A DNA stretch of 64,000 nt from SCUB01 sp041918675 (lineage in GTDB: Bacteria; Pseudomonadota; Alphaproteobacteria; Rhizobiales; Xanthobacteraceae): NCBI GenBank assembly GCA_041918675.1, contig JAYRVF010000009.1:62001-126000 (forward strand), given 5' to 3'. Every line of letters starts with the position of its first letter. Within the stretch, counting starts at the first letter, position 1. The translations under genes were made by a program, and so were the position numbers. Shown piece after piece: positions 43,921-64,000 of this stretch. The notes below the pieces were generated by a model that worked only from the letters and a program-made list of their open reading frames with translations, had not been told where the DNA came from and searched no databases.

Positions 43921-44295
43921 ATGGCTGATCTGCAGAAGATTGTTGACGATCTGTCGAGCCTGACGGTCCTGGAGGCCGCCGAGCTTGCCAAGATGCTGGA
44001 AGAAAAGTGGGGCGTCTCCGCCGCCGCCGCCGTGGCGGTCGCCGCCGCGCCGGGCGCGGCCGCCGCCGCGCCGGCCGAAGAGAAGACCGAGTTCACCGTC
44101 GTGCTGGCCGCGGCCGGCGACAAGAAGATCGAGGTCATCAAGGAAGTCCGCGCGCTCACCGGCCTCGGCCTGAAGGAAGCCAAGGACCTCGTCGAGGGCG
44201 CGCCGAAGACCGTCAAGGAAGGCGTGTCCAAGGACGAGGCCGAGAAGGTCAAGGCGACGCTGGAGAAGGTCGGCGCCAAGGTCGAACTCAAGTAA
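43921..44295 (+). CDS. rplL: 50S ribosomal protein L7/L12
   Basis: A 124-residue stalk protein with the N-terminal dimer helix (KIVDDLSSLTVLEAAELAKMLEEKWGVS), an Ala-rich hinge (AAAVAVAAAPGAAAAAPAEEKTEF) and the C-terminal globular part (KKIEVIKEVRALTGLGLKEAKDLVEGAPKTVKEGVSKDEAEKVKATLEKVGAKVELK, typical). It binds translation GTPases. A 491-base spacer with hairpins separates it from rpoB. Confidence 0.97.
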   Translation: MADLQKIVDDLSSLTVLEAAELAKMLEEKWGVSAAAAVAVAAAPGAAAAAPAEEKTEFTVVLAAAGDKKIEVIKEVRALTGLGLKEAKDLVEGAPKTVKEGVSKDEAEKVKATLEKVGAKVELK

Positions 44296-44327
44296 GGCGG
44301 CGCCGGCGCGAGCCGGTTCCCCCGCGC

Positions 44328-44354
44328 GGCGCGCCCGCTTCGGGCAGGCGCGCC
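44328..44354 (+). other. Long hairpin after rplL
   Basis: GGCGCGCC at 44328-44335 pairs with its exact complement at 44347-44354, and inner CCCG pairs with CGGG. There is no T-run. It may be a processing or pausing structure in the rplL-rpoB spacer. Confidence 0.55.
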
Positions 44355-44600
44355 GGTTCGCGTCAAACATGTGATGCCGGAAGGCGCGTCGTTGCGGTTT
44401 TCGGTGGATGTCATGTGGTAGCGGGAGAGAATCCGTCGCGATGATTTTGGATCGAAGCGAGCCAAGATCGTCGTGATGGCAGGTTTGGGACGACGAAAGG
44501 ATTCAATTCCTTGCGTCGTCCGCGCCGCCTTCACTCGGGGGGCGGGACGGGTTGTGGAAGGAAGCGTCGCGGTCCGGGCGCGAGAATCGGATAGGTTTTC

Positions 44601-44638
44601 GCCCGGACGGTGGGAGATCGAAGATTTCGGGCTTTTTT
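44601..44638 (+). terminator. Putative attenuator in the rplL-rpoB spacer
   Basis: GCCCG (44601-44605) pairs with CGGGC (44628-44632), which is followed by six T residues. The stem is short and the loop is 22 bases, with a small competing hairpin inside (CGAA and TTCG). It would allow partial termination ahead of rpoB, as known for the enterobacterial rplJL-rpoBC operon. Confidence 0.4.
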
Positions 44639-44786
44639 GGTCCGCGGACGGTTGGTCGACGGGCAGGGTGTCGTCGCGACGCCCTGTGCGTCGTTTTGCG
44701 TTCCGACATTTACTTCTGATTTCGCGCGCGGCGGCGGCCGTGTCGCGGGAAATCCGCCGGTTCGGGCGGCAAGATGAGAGGCCACA

Positions 44787-48899
<4,113 letters not shown>

Positions 48900-48907
48900 C
48901 GCGAAGC

Positions 48908-48988
48908 GTCACGCGCGGGCTTGTCCCGCGCGTCGCGACCCGGGAAGCGTGGACTTCCCCCGCGAGATGGCCGGGACGAGCCCGGCCA
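48908..48988. repeat. RIME-like two-palindrome element between rpoB and rpoC
   Basis: The spacer holds two palindromes: CGCGCGGG with its complement at 48912-48932, and TGGCCGGG with its complement at 48968-48988, separated by about 35 bases that include GCGTGGA. The plan is the same as in the tuf-rpsJ spacer element. It resembles the RIME class of rhizobial intergenic elements. Confidence 0.7.
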
Positions 48989-49047
48989 CGGCGGAGCGAA
49001 AAAGAATTCGAGACAGCGGCCGAGATGATCGGCAAGCGGAGACGACG

Positions 49048-53247
<4,200 letters not shown>

Positions 53248-53566
53248 AATGATTGAAGCGGGGCTCCGGGCCGATCGCCCGGGGCAACGGCGATCGGAAA
53301 CGACTTGCGACCGATCGAGATACATCGGAAGAGGCCGTCCAACATCGGACGGCCTTTTTCGTTTCTCCGGCGCGGCGTTAGGGGATACCGCCGAGCGTGC
53401 GCCTTTTTGCGAGGCATTCCTAACTAAGGTCGAAATTCGGCTTCGCCGGAAATCTTTTTCGGCTCCGCGCGAGCGTGCAAAATCTGTTCATCTTCCCTTC
53501 AGGTCAAAAGTTGCTTTTCAAGGACGGAAAATAGGCCCATTTCGCGGGCTGGTCGGGAAAAATCAC
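53248..53566. other. Spacer between rpoC and the fusion gene
   Basis: This 319-base gap holds the terminator at 53332-53363. The rest (53364-53566) is AT-richer than its surroundings and probably carries the promoter of the fusion gene, without hexamers I can assign. Confidence 0.55.
53332..53363 (+). terminator. Rho-independent terminator after rpoC
   Basis: GGCCGTCC (53333-53340) pairs with GGACGGCC (53347-53354), a six-base loop between them, followed by five T residues and further T-rich bases. It closes the rplJL-rpoBC operon. Confidence 0.93.
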
Positions 53567-55621
53567 ATGGTTGAATTGGCAATTGTCGGCGGCGGTCCCG
53601 GGGGCCTGATGGCGGCCTGGTATCTGCGCAAGAAGCTGCCGGGCCTTTGCAAGGTGACGATCTTCGAAGCCTCCGACCGAGTCGGCGGCAAGATCGTCAC
53701 GCGCACCTTCGACACCGCGCCGGCGATGTACGAGGCGGGCGTCGCCGAGCTCTATGACTACTCGATGATCGGTCCCGATCCGCTGCGCGAACTGGTGCAG
53801 CATTTCGGTTTCCAGACCATCCCGATGGACGCCGAGCAGGTGGTCATGGATGGCGAGCTGCTCGACGACGTTCCGGGCATGCGTCGCAAATACGGAGCCA
53901 AGACAGCGGCGGCGATCGAGGCCTTCCGCGAGCGCTGCACCGAGGTGATGACGCCGGCGCAATATTACGAGGGCGTCGGCGCGCAGGACAACGAGCATCC
54001 CTGGGCCTTCGTCAAATGCGAGGACCTGCTCGATCGGGAAGTGCCGGACCCGGTCGCCAAGCGCTTCTTCAAGGTGATGGCGCGCTCCGACATCGCCACC
54101 GAAAGCCATCTCACCAACGGACTCAACGCGCTCAAGAACTTCCTGATGGATATCGACGGCTATATCGGCCTTTATTCCATCCAGAACGGCAACGAAAAGC
54201 TGATCGAGGGCCTGCTGTCGGAGATCGACGCCAAGATCGAGCTCAATCATCGCGTCATCAAGGTCGGCAAGAACGATCGCGGCCGCTACAGCATCAACAT
54301 GATGAACGGCAAGGGGCCGGAGACGCGCGATTTCGACATCGTGCTGATGTGCCTGCCGCACAACTGGCTCGCCACGGTCCAGTGGGAAGGCGAGAAGCTG
54401 CGCAAGGCGATGGTCAAGCACGTCGCCTATTTCGACCGCCCGGCGCACTACCTGCGCGTCGCGGTGCTGTTCGACAAGCCGTTCTGGGGCGACAAGGTTC
54501 CCGGTTCCTGGTTCATGTCCGAGACGTTCGGCGGCTGCTGCGTCTATGTCGAGGGATCGCGCCACGACGTCGGCAAATACGGCGTGCTCAATTGGCTGAT
54601 CCCGGGCGCGGACGCGCTGGCGTTTTCCAACGTCCCGGACGATCAGCTCATCGAGCTGGCGCTGAAATCGCTGCCGGCCGAGCTCGGCGACGCGCGCGAG
54701 CATTTCCTCGAGGGCAAGGTGCATCGCTGGATGTCGTCGGTGAACGCGATCCCCGGCGGGTTGCCGGTGCGCGACGTGCTCACCAATCACCGGCCGGAAC
54801 CCAAGGAGCATCCGGGCTTCGTGGTGGTCGGCGACTATCTGTTCGACTCGACGCTGAACGGGCTGCTCGATTCCTCCGACGCCGCCACCGACATCGTCGT
54901 TACCGAACTGATGCGGCTGCGCCGCGCCGAGGCGACCGGCGGCCAGCCCGAGCGCATCGACCGCGACTATTTCGACAATTATCGCAATGTCGGTCCCTAC
55001 GCCGACTCCTGGCGGCAATTCTCCGACCCGGACTATCTCGTCGACCTGATCGAGTTGATGTGGCAGGCGAAGCCGCCATACCGGCTGCTGGTCGCGGGCT
55101 CGGCGAGCGGGGAACTGGTCGGGGCGCTGCGCGAGCGCGGCATCGATGCCTGGGGCGTCGAGAACAACCGCGCCATCCACGCCAAGACGCCCAAGCATCT
55201 TCGCAAGTATAACAAGCTCGGATCGGTCACCGATCTGCCGTTCAAGAGCGGGCGCTTCGATTTCGTCTACGAGACGAGCCTCTGCCACGTTCAGGAAACG
55301 CGGGTGAAGCGCGCCATCCGCGAGCTGCACCGCGTCTGTTCGCGCGGCCTGGTGTTCGGCTCGGTCACCAGCGATCTGTCGGCGCGCCTGATCGACAAAT
55401 ACGATCTGTTGCGCGGCGTGCGCAAGCTCGGGACGTGGTGGGAATGGTCCGAGCTGTTCTTCGCCAACGGCTTCGATCTGTCGATGAACCGCGCCGATTC
55501 GCTCGCCGCGGTGTGGGAGCGCACGCTGGCGGCCAAGAAGGGGCCGGGCGAATGGTTCGACGACGCCGAGAGCCTGCGCTATTCCTTCTTCGACAAGGTC
55601 AGCGACGACGAGGACGGATGA
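53567..55621 (+). CDS. Fused flavin amine-oxidase-like and methyltransferase protein
   Basis: A 684-residue cytoplasmic protein with two domains. Residues 1-470 form an FAD-binding oxidoreductase: LAIVGGGPGGLMAAWYLRKK (dinucleotide fold, residues 4-23), TIFEASDRVGGKIVTRTF and the C-terminal FVVVGDYLFDSTLNGLLDSSDAA segment that closes the FAD site. Residues about 510-684 form a class I methyltransferase: RLLVAGSASGELVGALRERG and LPFKSGRFDFVYETSLCH. This fusion is unusual. No ribosome-binding site is strong before ATG 53567. The next gene on the same strand is an ABC exporter 132 bases away. Substrate unknown; a desaturating or amine-oxidising step plus methylation is possible. Confidence 0.83.
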   Translation: MVELAIVGGGPGGLMAAWYLRKKLPGLCKVTIFEASDRVGGKIVTRTFDTAPAMYEAGVAELYDYSMIGPDPLRELVQHFGFQTIPMDAEQVVMDGELLDDVPGMRRKYGAKTAAAIEAFRERCTEVMTPAQYYEGVGAQDNEHPWAFVKCEDLLDREVPDPVAKRFFKVMARSDIATESHLTNGLNALKNFLMDIDGYIGLYSIQNGNEKLIEGLLSEIDAKIELNHRVIKVGKNDRGRYSINMMNGKGPETRDFDIVLMCLPHNWLATVQWEGEKLRKAMVKHVAYFDRPAHYLRVAVLFDKPFWGDKVPGSWFMSETFGGCCVYVEGSRHDVGKYGVLNWLIPGADALAFSNVPDDQLIELALKSLPAELGDAREHFLEGKVHRWMSSVNAIPGGLPVRDVLTNHRPEPKEHPGFVVVGDYLFDSTLNGLLDSSDAATDIVVTELMRLRRAEATGGQPERIDRDYFDNYRNVGPYADSWRQFSDPDYLVDLIELMWQAKPPYRLLVAGSASGELVGALRERGIDAWGVENNRAIHAKTPKHLRKYNKLGSVTDLPFKSGRFDFVYETSLCHVQETRVKRAIRELHRVCSRGLVFGSVTSDLSARLIDKYDLLRGVRKLGTWWEWSELFFANGFDLSMNRADSLAAVWERTLAAKKGPGEWFDDAESLRYSFFDKVSDDEDG

Positions 55622-55753
55622 GCCCCGCCATGCGTCGCGTCAGCCTGGGCTCGCGCCGCGGTGGCCGCGCGAGCGGTTTCATGTCGCAAGGCATGTCCCA
55701 ATGCATGTCTCGATGCTCGACGTCGCGCGCACGCTTAATACCGATTGACGGCC

Positions 55754-57763
<2,010 letters not shown>

Positions 57764-58286
57764 TCGCGCGCCGAGAACGCGCGCAAACGGCTGATTTGCC
57801 GCGTTTTCCGGGCTCGCTCGGGCCGCTTATGCCTTGACTTGGGTGCGGCGCGTCAGTACAAGGCGCGAACTTTGCGGCAGGCGGTGAGCATCGCTTAGTC
57901 GGAACGGCATCCCGGTAGTCGATTAAGACATTGAGATTTAACGTCTTTTTGTCGATCGGCGAGGGTTCGGGCCTCGACAAATCCTGCTCAGACGCTGTCG
58001 CTTGAAGCCAGGCAATGCCAGGAACGACACCCGATCGCCAAGGATCGGGTTTCGGGTGCATGACCGTCGCAATGGCCGCATCGGCCGCGCGGTGGTCCTC
58101 TGTGGCGATCAAGCGCTTCCCACCGGGAACGGTGGTTGGCGTGGTTTCGTTTTGCGCGATCGATAGCGCGCGGAGCGAAGCGGCCGGGACATCAATTCGG
58201 GGTCGCCCGCATCCGCTCCGGATGGGGACGACGCCAGGGGCGAAAGGCGGCCCGAGGGCCGCGACAGGCAAGGACAAAGGCCAACG
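57764..58286 (+). promoter_or_regulatory. Promoter and leader region of the str operon
   Basis: The 523-base spacer contains a promoter candidate: TTGACT at 57834-57839 and TACAAG at 57857-57862, 17 bases apart. A small hairpin at 57785-57807 (CGGC and GCCG, with T residues) may terminate the ABC gene weakly. Other open frames in the spacer have no supported gene. The leader is about 400 bases long, which allows S7-type feedback structures that I cannot identify. Confidence 0.55.
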
Positions 58287-58658
58287 ATGCCGACGATCAA
58301 TCAGCTGATCGCGAATCCGCGAACGGTTCAGAAGGCGCGCAAGAAGGTGCCGGCGCTGCAGCAGAGTCCGCAGAAGCGGGGCGTGTGCACGCGCGTCTAC
58401 ACCACGACCCCGAAGAAGCCGAACTCGGCGCTGCGCAAGGTCGCCAAGGTGCGCCTAACCAACGGCTTCGAGGTGATCGGCTACATCCCGGGCGAGGGCC
58501 ATAACCTGCAGGAGCACTCGGTGGTGATGATCCGCGGCGGCCGCGTCAAGGACCTGCCCGGCGTGCGCTACCACATCCTGCGCGGCGTGCTCGACACCCA
58601 GGGCGTCAAGAACCGCAAGCAGCGCCGTTCGAAATACGGCGCGAAGCGGCCGAAGTAA
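58287..58658 (+). CDS. rpsL: 30S ribosomal protein S12
   Basis: A 123-residue decoding-site protein with RGVCTRVYTTTPKKPNSALRKVAKVRL and the PGVRYHILRG region. The lysine in TPKKPNS, where streptomycin resistance changes occur, is the wild-type residue. It opens the str operon, with rpsG 18 bases downstream. Confidence 0.98.
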   Translation: MPTINQLIANPRTVQKARKKVPALQQSPQKRGVCTRVYTTTPKKPNSALRKVAKVRLTNGFEVIGYIPGEGHNLQEHSVVMIRGGRVKDLPGVRYHILRGVLDTQGVKNRKQRRSKYGAKRPK

Positions 58659-58676
58659 CCGGAGGAGGGCAGAAAC

Positions 58677-59147
58677 ATGTCGCGTCGCCATTCCGCCGAG
58701 AAGCGCGAGGTTCTTCCCGATCCGAAGTTCGGGAACATCGTCGTCACCAAGTTCATGAACTCGATCATGTACGCGGGCAAGAAGTCGGCCGCCGAGACCA
58801 TCGTCTACGGCGCGTTCTCGATCATCGAGGGCAAGACCAAGCAGAATCCGCTGTCGGTGTTCGAGCAGGCGCTCGACAATGTGATGCCGACGATCGAGGT
58901 GCGCTCCCGTCGCGTCGGCGGCGCCACCTATCAGGTTCCGGTCGAGGTCCGTGTCAGCCGCCGGCAAGCGCTCGGCATTCGCTGGATCATCTCGGCCGCG
59001 CGCGGCCGCAACGAAAAGACGATGACGGAGCGGCTCTCCGCCGAGCTGCTCGACGCGTCGAACAACCGGGGTAACGCCGTCAAGAAGCGTGAAGACACGC
59101 ACAAGATGGCCGAGGCCAACCGGGCCTTCTCGCATTACCGCTGGTAA
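58677..59147 (+). CDS. rpsG: 30S ribosomal protein S7
   Basis: A 156-residue 3'-domain head protein that nucleates 30S assembly and often represses its own operon. MSRRHSAEKREVLPDPKFGN and RVGGATYQVPVEVRVSRR are typical. A GGAGGAGGG run precedes the ATG. fusA starts 28 bases after its stop. Confidence 0.98.
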   Translation: MSRRHSAEKREVLPDPKFGNIVVTKFMNSIMYAGKKSAAETIVYGAFSIIEGKTKQNPLSVFEQALDNVMPTIEVRSRRVGGATYQVPVEVRVSRRQALGIRWIISAARGRNEKTMTERLSAELLDASNNRGNAVKKREDTHKMAEANRAFSHYRW

Positions 59148-59175
59148 CGGCCCGCAAGGACACGAGGAATTCCCC

Positions 59176-61248
<2,073 letters not shown>

Positions 61249-61287
61249 TTGTTTTCGACGGCTGTCGAAACTTGAACGGAGAGTGTC

Positions 61288-62478
<1,191 letters not shown>

Positions 62479-62494
62479 ACGCGAACTATCCGTC

Positions 62495-62573
62495 GTCATG
62501 CCCGGCCTCGCGCCGGGCATCCACGACTTTCCAGAACCAGGGCGTGGATGGCCGGAACAAGTCCGGCCATGAC
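62495..62573. repeat. RIME-like two-palindrome element between tuf and rpsJ
   Basis: A 79-base element bounded by GTCAT and ATGAC. Inside, ATGCCCGGC/GCCGGGCAT (62498-62520) and ATGGCCGGA/TCCGGCCAT (62548-62570) are palindromes, and TCCACG (62520-62525) pairs with CGTGGA (62543-62548). The element is symmetric as a whole. It resembles the rhizobial RIME class and shares the plan of the rpoB-rpoC element. Confidence 0.78.
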
Positions 62574-62593
62574 AGAAAGCCGAGATAGAAACA

Positions 62594-62902
62594 ATGAACG
62601 GTCAAAACATTCGCATCCGTCTCAAGGCGTTCGACCATCGCATTCTCGATACGTCGACGCGGGAGATCGTGAACACGGCCAAGCGGACGGGCGCGCAGGT
62701 TCGCGGGCCGATCCCGCTGCCGACCCGGATCGAGAAGTTCACCGTTAATCGTTCGCCGCATGTCGACAAGAAGAGCCGCGAGCAGTTCGAAATGCGCACG
62801 CACAAGCGGCTGCTCGACATCGTTGATCCGACGCCGCAGACCGTCGACGCGCTGATGAAGCTCGATCTCGCCGCCGGTGTCGACGTCGAGATCAAGCTGT
62901 AA
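62594..62902 (+). CDS. rpsJ: 30S ribosomal protein S10
   Basis: A 102-residue head protein and NusG/NusB partner. [47 protein letters not shown] and DVEIKL are typical. It starts the S10 cluster, here continuous with the str operon except for the RIME-like spacer. Confidence 0.98.
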
Positions 62903-62934
62903 CTGGTTATTCAGAGAGAACAGGAAGCATCACG

Positions 62935-63651
62935 ATGCGTTCCGGAGTGGTCGCACAGAAAGTCGGGATGACGCGGGTGTTCACGGACGCCGGCGAGCAC
63001 ATCCCCGTGACCGTGCTCAAGCTGAGCAATTGCCAGGTGCTGGCTCACCGCACCAAGGACAAGAACGGTTACGTCGCTCTGCAGCTTGGCTCGGGCGCGC
63101 GCAAGCCCGCCAACACGCCCAAGGCCGAACGCGGTCATTTCGCGGTCGCCAAGGTCGAGCCCAAGCGCAAACTCACCGAGTTCCGCGTCAGCGAGGACGG
63201 GCTGATTCCGGTCGGCGCCGAAATCCAGGCCGATCACTTCGTCGTCGGCCAGTTCGTCGACGTGACCGGCACGACCATCGGCAAGGGTTTCGCCGGCGGC
63301 ATGAAGCGTTGGAACTTCGGCGGCTTGCGCGCCACCCACGGCGTGTCGATCTCGCACCGCTCGATCGGTTCGACCGGCGGCCGTCAGGATCCGGGCAAGA
63401 CGTTCAAGAACAAGAAGATGCCCGGCCAGATGGGCGTCGAGCGCGTGACGACGCTCAACTTGCGCGTCGTCCAGACCGACGTAGCGCGCGGCCTCATCCT
63501 GGTCGAGGGCGCCGTTCCCGGCGCCAAGGGCGGCTGGATCACCGTGCGCGACGCGGTGAAGAAGTCGCTGCCGAAGGAGGCGCCGAAGCCCGGCAAGTTC
63601 CGCCTGCCGGATGGCGGCGCGGAAGCTCCGGCGCAAGGGGAGAGTGCGTGA
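62935..63651 (+). CDS. rplC: 50S ribosomal protein L3
   Basis: A 238-residue 23S rRNA-binding protein with SGVVAQKVGMTRVFTDAGEHIPVTVLKL and GFAGGMKRWNFGGLRATHGVS, then GQMGVERVTTLNLRVV. GGAAGCATCACG lies before the ATG. Its TGA overlaps the rplD ATG by one base. Confidence 0.97.
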   Translation: MRSGVVAQKVGMTRVFTDAGEHIPVTVLKLSNCQVLAHRTKDKNGYVALQLGSGARKPANTPKAERGHFAVAKVEPKRKLTEFRVSEDGLIPVGAEIQADHFVVGQFVDVTGTTIGKGFAGGMKRWNFGGLRATHGVSISHRSIGSTGGRQDPGKTFKNKKMPGQMGVERVTTLNLRVVQTDVARGLILVEGAVPGAKGGWITVRDAVKKSLPKEAPKPGKFRLPDGGAEAPAQGESA

Positions 63652-64000
63652 TGGAACTCAAAGTCACCACCCTCGAAGGCGGGGCCGCGGGTTCGGTCAT
63701 GCTGTCCGACGCGATCTTCGGCCTCGAACCGCGCGCCGACATCATCCAGCGCTGCGTGATCTGGCAGCTCGCCAAGCGCCAGGCCGGCACGCATAAGGCC
63801 AAGGGCCGCGCCGAAATCTGGCGCACCGGCAAGAAGATGTACAAGCAGAAGGGCACCGGCGGGGCGCGTCACGGCTCGGCCCGCGTGCCGCAGTTCCGCG
63901 GTGGCGGCCGCGCCTTCGGTCCGGTTCCGCGTTCCCACGCGATCGACCTGCCCAAGAAGGTGCGCGCGCTCGCGCTCAGGCACGCGCTGTCGGCCAAGGC
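63651..64000 (+). CDS. rplD: 50S ribosomal protein L4, truncated by the window end
   Basis: The frame begins with ATG 63651 and stays open to the edge, showing about 116 residues. WRTGKKMYKQKGTGGARHGSARVPQFRGGGRAFGPVPR is the conserved extended loop of L4 that lines the exit tunnel. It overlaps rplC by one base and would continue the S10 operon. Confidence 0.96.
   Translation, partial: MELKVTTLEGGAAGSVMLSDAIFGLEPRADIIQRCVIWQLAKRQAGTHKAKGRAEIWRTGKKMYKQKGTGGARHGSARVPQFRGGGRAFGPVPRSHAIDLPKKVRALALRHALSAK

Overview
The window is high-GC DNA from an alphaproteobacterium, most likely of the Hyphomicrobiales (inference). The support is indirect: the ribosomal and RNA polymerase gene order, an Omp25/Omp31-type porin, DUF2336 and DUF2059 proteins, CtrA-like promoter boxes, and a dispersed element made of two palindromes. 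Nothing in the window fixes the genus. I see no rRNA, insertion sequence, integrase, phage gene or CRISPR array.

Layout. Bases 1-9.3 kb are mixed housekeeping: a truncated lipoprotein gene, gph, rpiA, a DUF2059 protein, a patatin-like phospholipase, an exported protein, a small cytochrome c, a nitroreductase, thrS and an MFS transporter. From 9.3 to 16.6 kb come a TAXI solute-binding protein without a permease, a Sel1-type membrane protein, yidD, a NifU-like scaffold divergent from folE across a palindromic promoter, hisI, a CitE-like lyase and a lytic transglycosylase. From 16.7 to 20.5 kb lie DUF2336, Hpt and CheY-like genes, then nadK and cutA. From 20.6 to 24.1 kb are a BtuB-like receptor under a clear cobalamin riboswitch and a porin.

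The accessory part is 24.3-28.8 kb. It is a minus-strand cluster of a Mur-ligase-like enzyme without the MurF N-terminal domain and with a cysteine-rich tail, a family 25 glycosyltransferase, a polysaccharide pyruvyl transferase and a PP-loop ATPase with a QueC-type zinc motif. The last three overlap by ATGA junctions. It looks like a surface-glycan modification pathway, and I cannot match it to a described system. From 28.8 to 33.4 kb follow a tRNA-Thr, two small exported proteins, rlmB, a 16-bp tandem repeat and an EmrB-like transporter.

From 33.4 kb to the end the window is mainly information processing: tRNA-Tyr, tRNA-Gly, tRNA-Trp, secE, nusG, rplK, rplA; then an intervening block (a Ser/Asp-rich protein, an OmpR/EnvZ-type pair, and an arsR-arsC-acr3-MFS arsenic operon); then rplJ, rplL, rpoB, rpoC; a second intervening pair (a flavin oxidoreductase fused to a methyltransferase, and an ABC exporter with a poly-aspartate tail); then rpsL, rpsG, fusA, tuf, rpsJ, rplC and the start of rplD. 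The most unusual content sits in the two intervening blocks and the glycan cluster. Two RIME-like palindromic elements lie inside the rpoB-rpoC and tuf-rpsJ spacers.
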